Origin: Vicia villosa
Taxonomy: Eukaryota; Streptophyta; Magnoliopsida; Fabales; Fabaceae
Direction: 5' to 3'
Assembly: GCF_029867415.1 (NCBI RefSeq)
Contig: NC_081185.1
Span: 41,672,766 to 41,736,765, forward strand
DNA length: 64,000 nt
Part shown: one piece after another, positions 60,322 through 64,000 of the stretch
Layout of the letters: every line of letters begins with the position of its first letter
Position numbering within the stretch: position 1 is the first letter of the stretch
Program-made: the position numbers and the translations under genes
The notes under the pieces: generated by a model
Database searches by the model: none
The model's input: the letters and a program-made list of their open reading frames with translations, nothing else
Told to the model about the DNA's origin: nothing

Positions 60322-63149
60322 CTATGACGGGCCAAGCCTATTAGCTAAGATGGCCAGAAGATTTTTAATCTCAGTAGTGTCTTCCTTCTGTGTCTTCATG
60401 AATTATCTGAACTCATCATGAGTATCCTCGTGCTTGTCCAAACGAGTAGCTAGATCAGCTTGATTCTGTTGAAGAGCCTTCATAGTGTTTATCAAAATAG
60501 AAGGTCCAGCAGAAGAAGCATCAAAGCTATTGTCCATGACAGGAGGATTCTCAGCATTTTCTTCAAGCATGAGAACATCATCTTGATTTTCCTTAGCAGG
60601 AGATTTTTCAGCAGGATGATTCTCAGCATCTTGATTCTCAGCAGCAGCTTCTGATTCAGAAGCATCTTCAGCACACACAGGAGCAGGGATCTCAGCATCT
60701 GGAATCTCAAGTGCCAGAAGAATGTCAGCCAGATTCTTTGGAGGTGTTGGAGGAACCGGTTCTGATGGATATTCAACTTCTGGATATACCATAATTGGTG
60801 CTTTATCAGAGGGATTCTCCCTAAGCCAGTTGAATAAAGAATGAAAGTCTCTAGTCAGAACGTTGTACTAAGGCTTCCACACGACCATAGCGAGAGGATG
60901 CACTTCTTCAAGCTCACCAACAGGTTCCTTCTCTTCAAGAGATTTCCAGCTTCTGATGAGAAAGAAGTAGCTATCTTCAAAGTCCCTTAGAAATCCAGAA
61001 GGACCAGGAGCTTCTGCTTCACATGCTTTCTGAAGCTTCAGAAGGTGAGAATTAAGCTTTCTTCTGAAAGCTCTCCAGAGACTCCTAGTAGCAACATAAT
61101 CCATCCTGGCATTATGTGCAACCTTCAAGGCATCTAATCCTGCTTGTACCTTAAGCTTTAAAATTTCAAAACTAACACCAACAGAAAGTTCAGAGGGTTG
61201 GGTTTTGAATTGGGTCGTTGAGGAGTCTGGGTTCAGAATGAAGTAGGGTTCCGATTCTCTATCAAGAGAAAGCAATGATTCTGCTTCATCCTCAGAATCC
61301 AAGACTACAAAAGCAGGGTCAGGACGAGGTTTAGGTGTAAAGTTGCAGGAACGAAAGAGTTCATGTAATGAATTAGAATTTGGAGATTCTGATGTAGTGG
61401 AATTGGTGGTAACAGGGTTGGCAACAAGGGAGTAGTTTGAATGAGGAGGAGGTTGAGAAGTTGGGATTGAGGTGTGAGGAGGAAAAAGGGTTTGAAGGGG
61501 TAAGATTTCTAGGATAGGTTCAGAAACAAGATGGTCAGAAACAAGATTAGGCAAAGTGCCTTGAGTCTTGGGTGAAGGAGGAGGGGTGAGAACTTTGGTG
61601 GTTGGAGGTGATTTGGCTGGGGCTTTTTCTGGTTGAGAGAGTGGGGGAACTTCTGGTGGTACAGATTTTGAACTTAAAATAGGTACAGAACCAGGTTCCG
61701 AAATAAACACACATGAAGATATCTTCTTTTGAGGCCTCTCAGATTCATCTCTATTAGCATTCCTCTTCTTTTGAATCACCACCTTCTGCTTTCCTTCAAA
61801 AATTTCTTTCTTCCTTGCTTCTTCCTTATTTTCCTCTTCTTCCTTCTTCTTTTCTCCTTCAACAGTCTTCTTTTCTTCTTTCTTTTTCTTGTCTTTCTTC
61901 TTTTTATCTTTCTTCTTTTTCTTCTTCTTTTCAACATCCTTCTCATCTTTCTTCTCATCATCCTTCTTATCATTTTTCTTCTGCGTCTTCTTTTCTACTT
62001 CAGCTTCTTTCTTTTCTTCCTCAATTTCTCTTCATTTCTCTTCTCTTCACTGATAGAAGGAAGGTCTAGCTTTCGCCTTGTTCTTCTTTCTTACTCGGGA
62101 GCAACTTCTGGAAAGACTTCTGATACTCCATCCTTAGTAGTCAGAAGCTTCTACTTGCTTATCCCAATAGGAGCATTTACAGAACCATCTTGTTTGAGAA
62201 TATTGAGATAATGAACCTTAACATCTGGTTGTTCATTTTGAAAGAACATCTCAAAATCAGCAAGAACCGGACCTCTTCTGTTTCTAACATCTGGATTTGC
62301 TTGAGGAGTAGTGCCAATAGCTTGAATTAGGCCCATTTTCCTCAAGGTATGAGCGTTTAGAGTACTCCCAATGATTGTGTAAGGATCGTTGATTACTCCT
62401 GCAGTTTCCAACTATTTAACCATCTTGGTTTGAACCAGAAGATTGGTGATGATCCTCCCAAAAGGAATAACATTCCTCTTATGCTTCATTCTGTTTTCAT
62501 CTCTAGAATCCTTTACAGCATTCCACATGTGATTGAAAATGATGTAAGGAATATCCACCTTCTTTTGTGTACCAAGGCAATACATGATGTATTGTTGGTC
62601 TCTGTTGATGAAGTTAGACGAACTAGTTGATTTTCGGTGATAGAAACAACCCAGAAGAGTCTTAGTCCATACCTTGTATATGTCCTTCAGATCCGTAACT
62701 TCCTTTGATTTCTTCCCATCTGTAAAGATTTCAGCATAGACAGCATCCCAATTTGTTCTTGGAGTTGCTTCAGTCTCACCTTCAGAGTTCATCAAATCAA
62801 ACATCATTCTTAAGGTGGTTTCAGTGATGGGAAAGAATCTACCATGAACAAAAGCGACGATGGCTTTAGGGATAACGGTTGCACAAATCCAGAACTCCTT
62901 CACTAAGTCTGGATAGACTGGTCCACAGAACTCATAGAACAAAGACGCCCATCCTTGAAACACCAAGTTCTCTTTAATATGAATTTGATGTTGTTCCAGA
63001 TTATCAACATCCACCATCAATTCACAGATGACTTCTAACTGATCCAGTGGAATCGAGCAGGTGATTTTTGGAATGAGTTGTTGCTCTTATTCTTGTTGTT
63101 GTTGTTGCTGAGACGAAGAACCAACATTTTGAGATGAAAGGGAAGCCAT
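60322..63149 (-). pseudogene. Cop1 env-like ORF (sirevirus third ORF / putative plant transposon protein type)
   Basis: It lies between pol and the 3' LTR, as in SIRE-type elements with an env-like ORF. The probable start is ATG 63147-63149 (MASLSS, then a Gln run). TAA at 63087-63089 and TAG at 62412-62414 break the first 330 codons. These contain LVFQGWASLFYEF and FVHGRFFPITETTLRMMFDL, the pattern of the putative plant transposon protein family (name from memory). A Lys/Glu-rich stretch (about 61790-62050) follows and hides a frameshift. Then comes a Pro/Ser-rich part, with stops at 60868-60870 and 60403-60405 and the likely original stop TAG 60322-60324. I see no clear signal peptide or fusion segment. 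Confidence 0.8.
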
Positions 63150-63652
63150 TGACACACTTCTGAGATTTCTGGGTTTTCTTTTAGGGTTTAAGAAAATAGA
63201 GAAAAGGTTGCATAAATGCATAAACAAGAGAGAATGAATGCATGAAAAGAGAAAATGATATGATGAGGGATGTTTAAATAGACACGGATTTGAAACAAAT
63301 GCAATTAAATTCTGAGAATGAACAGTTACAGAATGCAGAAAATCAAATGCATTTAATATAGAGTGACGTTAGGTGGGATAACAGGATATTTGAAATGATT
63401 TGCACAGTTACCTAGGGCGGCGTCTCATCAACTGCACGCATGCTAGTCCATTTAGAGTGAACACGTGTTCATCTTCTGGAATAGCTGGTGACAGCTATTT
63501 TGCTTTAAAAGAGATTCTGAATCAACTTAGACATGTGAAACGTTAGTAATAACAGAATCAGAATATCTAACTGATCAACTTTTTCAAAACTTCTTATAAA
63601 AGAATAAATGATCATTTCAAATCTAATCCATATATCAGAACTTCTCATCCTT
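63150..63652 (-). other. Cop1 gap between pol and the env-like ORF
   Basis: About 500 bp without a recognised gene, AT-rich. It could carry the splice or internal start signal for the third ORF, but nothing definite is visible. Confidence 0.5.
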
Positions 63653-64000
63653 TCACTCAGGGCATAAATCCATACTGATATTCTTCAAAATGAACTTAAA
63701 CCTATCTTCAGCAAGGGGTTTGGTAAAGATATCATCCCATTGATGGTCTGTATCAACAAAGTTTAAAGATAGAACACCCTTCTGAACATAGTCCCTAATG
63801 AAATGATGTTTAATCTAAATATGTTTAGCTTTGGAATGTAAGATTGGATTCTTAGATAAACAAATAGCAGAAGTATTATCATAGAAGATATGAATGTTAC
63901 TCTCATATATCTGATAATCTTCGAGCTGACTCTTCATCCAGAGCATCTGTGTACTACATCCAGCAGCAGCAACATATTCTGCTTCTGTTGTAGAGAGGGC
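63653..64000 (-). pseudogene. pol: Cop1 pol C-terminus: copia RNase H
   Basis: The minus strand starts with LSTTEAEYVAA at the window edge and continues with YDNTSAICLSKNP, HSKAKHI, KHHFIRDYV and FTKPLAEDRF. These are the standard copia RNase H C-terminal motifs. It ends with TGA 63653-63655. One in-frame TAG at 63815-63817 replaces the Glu after HSKAKHI. The upstream pol lies right of the window. Confidence 0.93.

Noticed and set aside
61729..62211. Very hydrophobic 160-codon plus-strand ORF resembling a membrane protein
   Set aside because: It is the antisense of the Lys/Glu-rich stretch of the Cop1 env-like ORF; AAG/GAA codons read backwards give Leu/Phe/Ser.

Overview
The window is plant nuclear DNA made almost entirely of LTR retrotransposons nested inside one another. 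I found no host protein gene, rRNA or true tRNA gene. Several features point to a large-genome legume, perhaps tribe Fabeae (pea, vetch, Lathyrus); this is an inference, not proof. These are Ty3/gypsy Tat-clade (Ogre-like) elements with 3.8-5.2 kb LTRs, a second RNase H domain and a tRNA-Arg-type primer site, together with sirevirus-like Ty1/copia elements.

Layout, left to right. Tat-C (+ strand) occupies 1-9740. It shows RT, RNase H, a second archaeal-type RNase H and integrase (1-2851, two nonsense codons and one frameshift), a non-coding spacer, a polypurine tract and a 3848 bp 3' LTR (5893-9740). A sliver of copia element Cop2 follows (9741-9869, - strand). Tat-A (- strand) spans 9870-33653 with two 4437 bp LTRs and the 5 bp target duplication GTAGT. 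It carries only a gag-derived ORF and long tandem-repeat fields. A small chromovirus-like element, Chr (19853-27083, - strand, target duplication ACGGG), sits inside that ORF and has three LTRs and two internal regions in tandem. Cop2 resumes at 33659-35093 (RT). Tat-B (- strand) spans 35094-52832 with LTRs of 5220 and 5170 bp and an intact 367-codon gag-derived ORF. Cop2 continues at 52833-56754 (integrase, protease, gag, primer site, 5' LTR). The end of another Tat LTR, Tat-E (+), lies at 56755-59596. The right end is a second copia, Cop1 (- strand): a cut 3' LTR, a degenerate env-like ORF and the end of pol.

The nesting gives an order of events. Cop1 was hit by Tat-E, Tat-E by Cop2, and Cop2 separately by Tat-A, Tat-B and Tat-C; Chr then entered Tat-A. 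Tat-A and Tat-B lack protease, RT, RNase H and integrase, so they could only have moved with enzymes supplied by an autonomous relative. Tat-C is the only Tat here with recognisable pol, but it is mutated.

The most interesting signal is not a gene. About 100-135 nt before the 3' end of every Tat LTR there are two adjacent hairpins. Their stems keep pairing although the sequences differ between Tat-C/A/B and Tat-E, which is the covariation expected of a selected RNA structure. Next to them, each LTR end carries a copy of the start of the primer-binding site.
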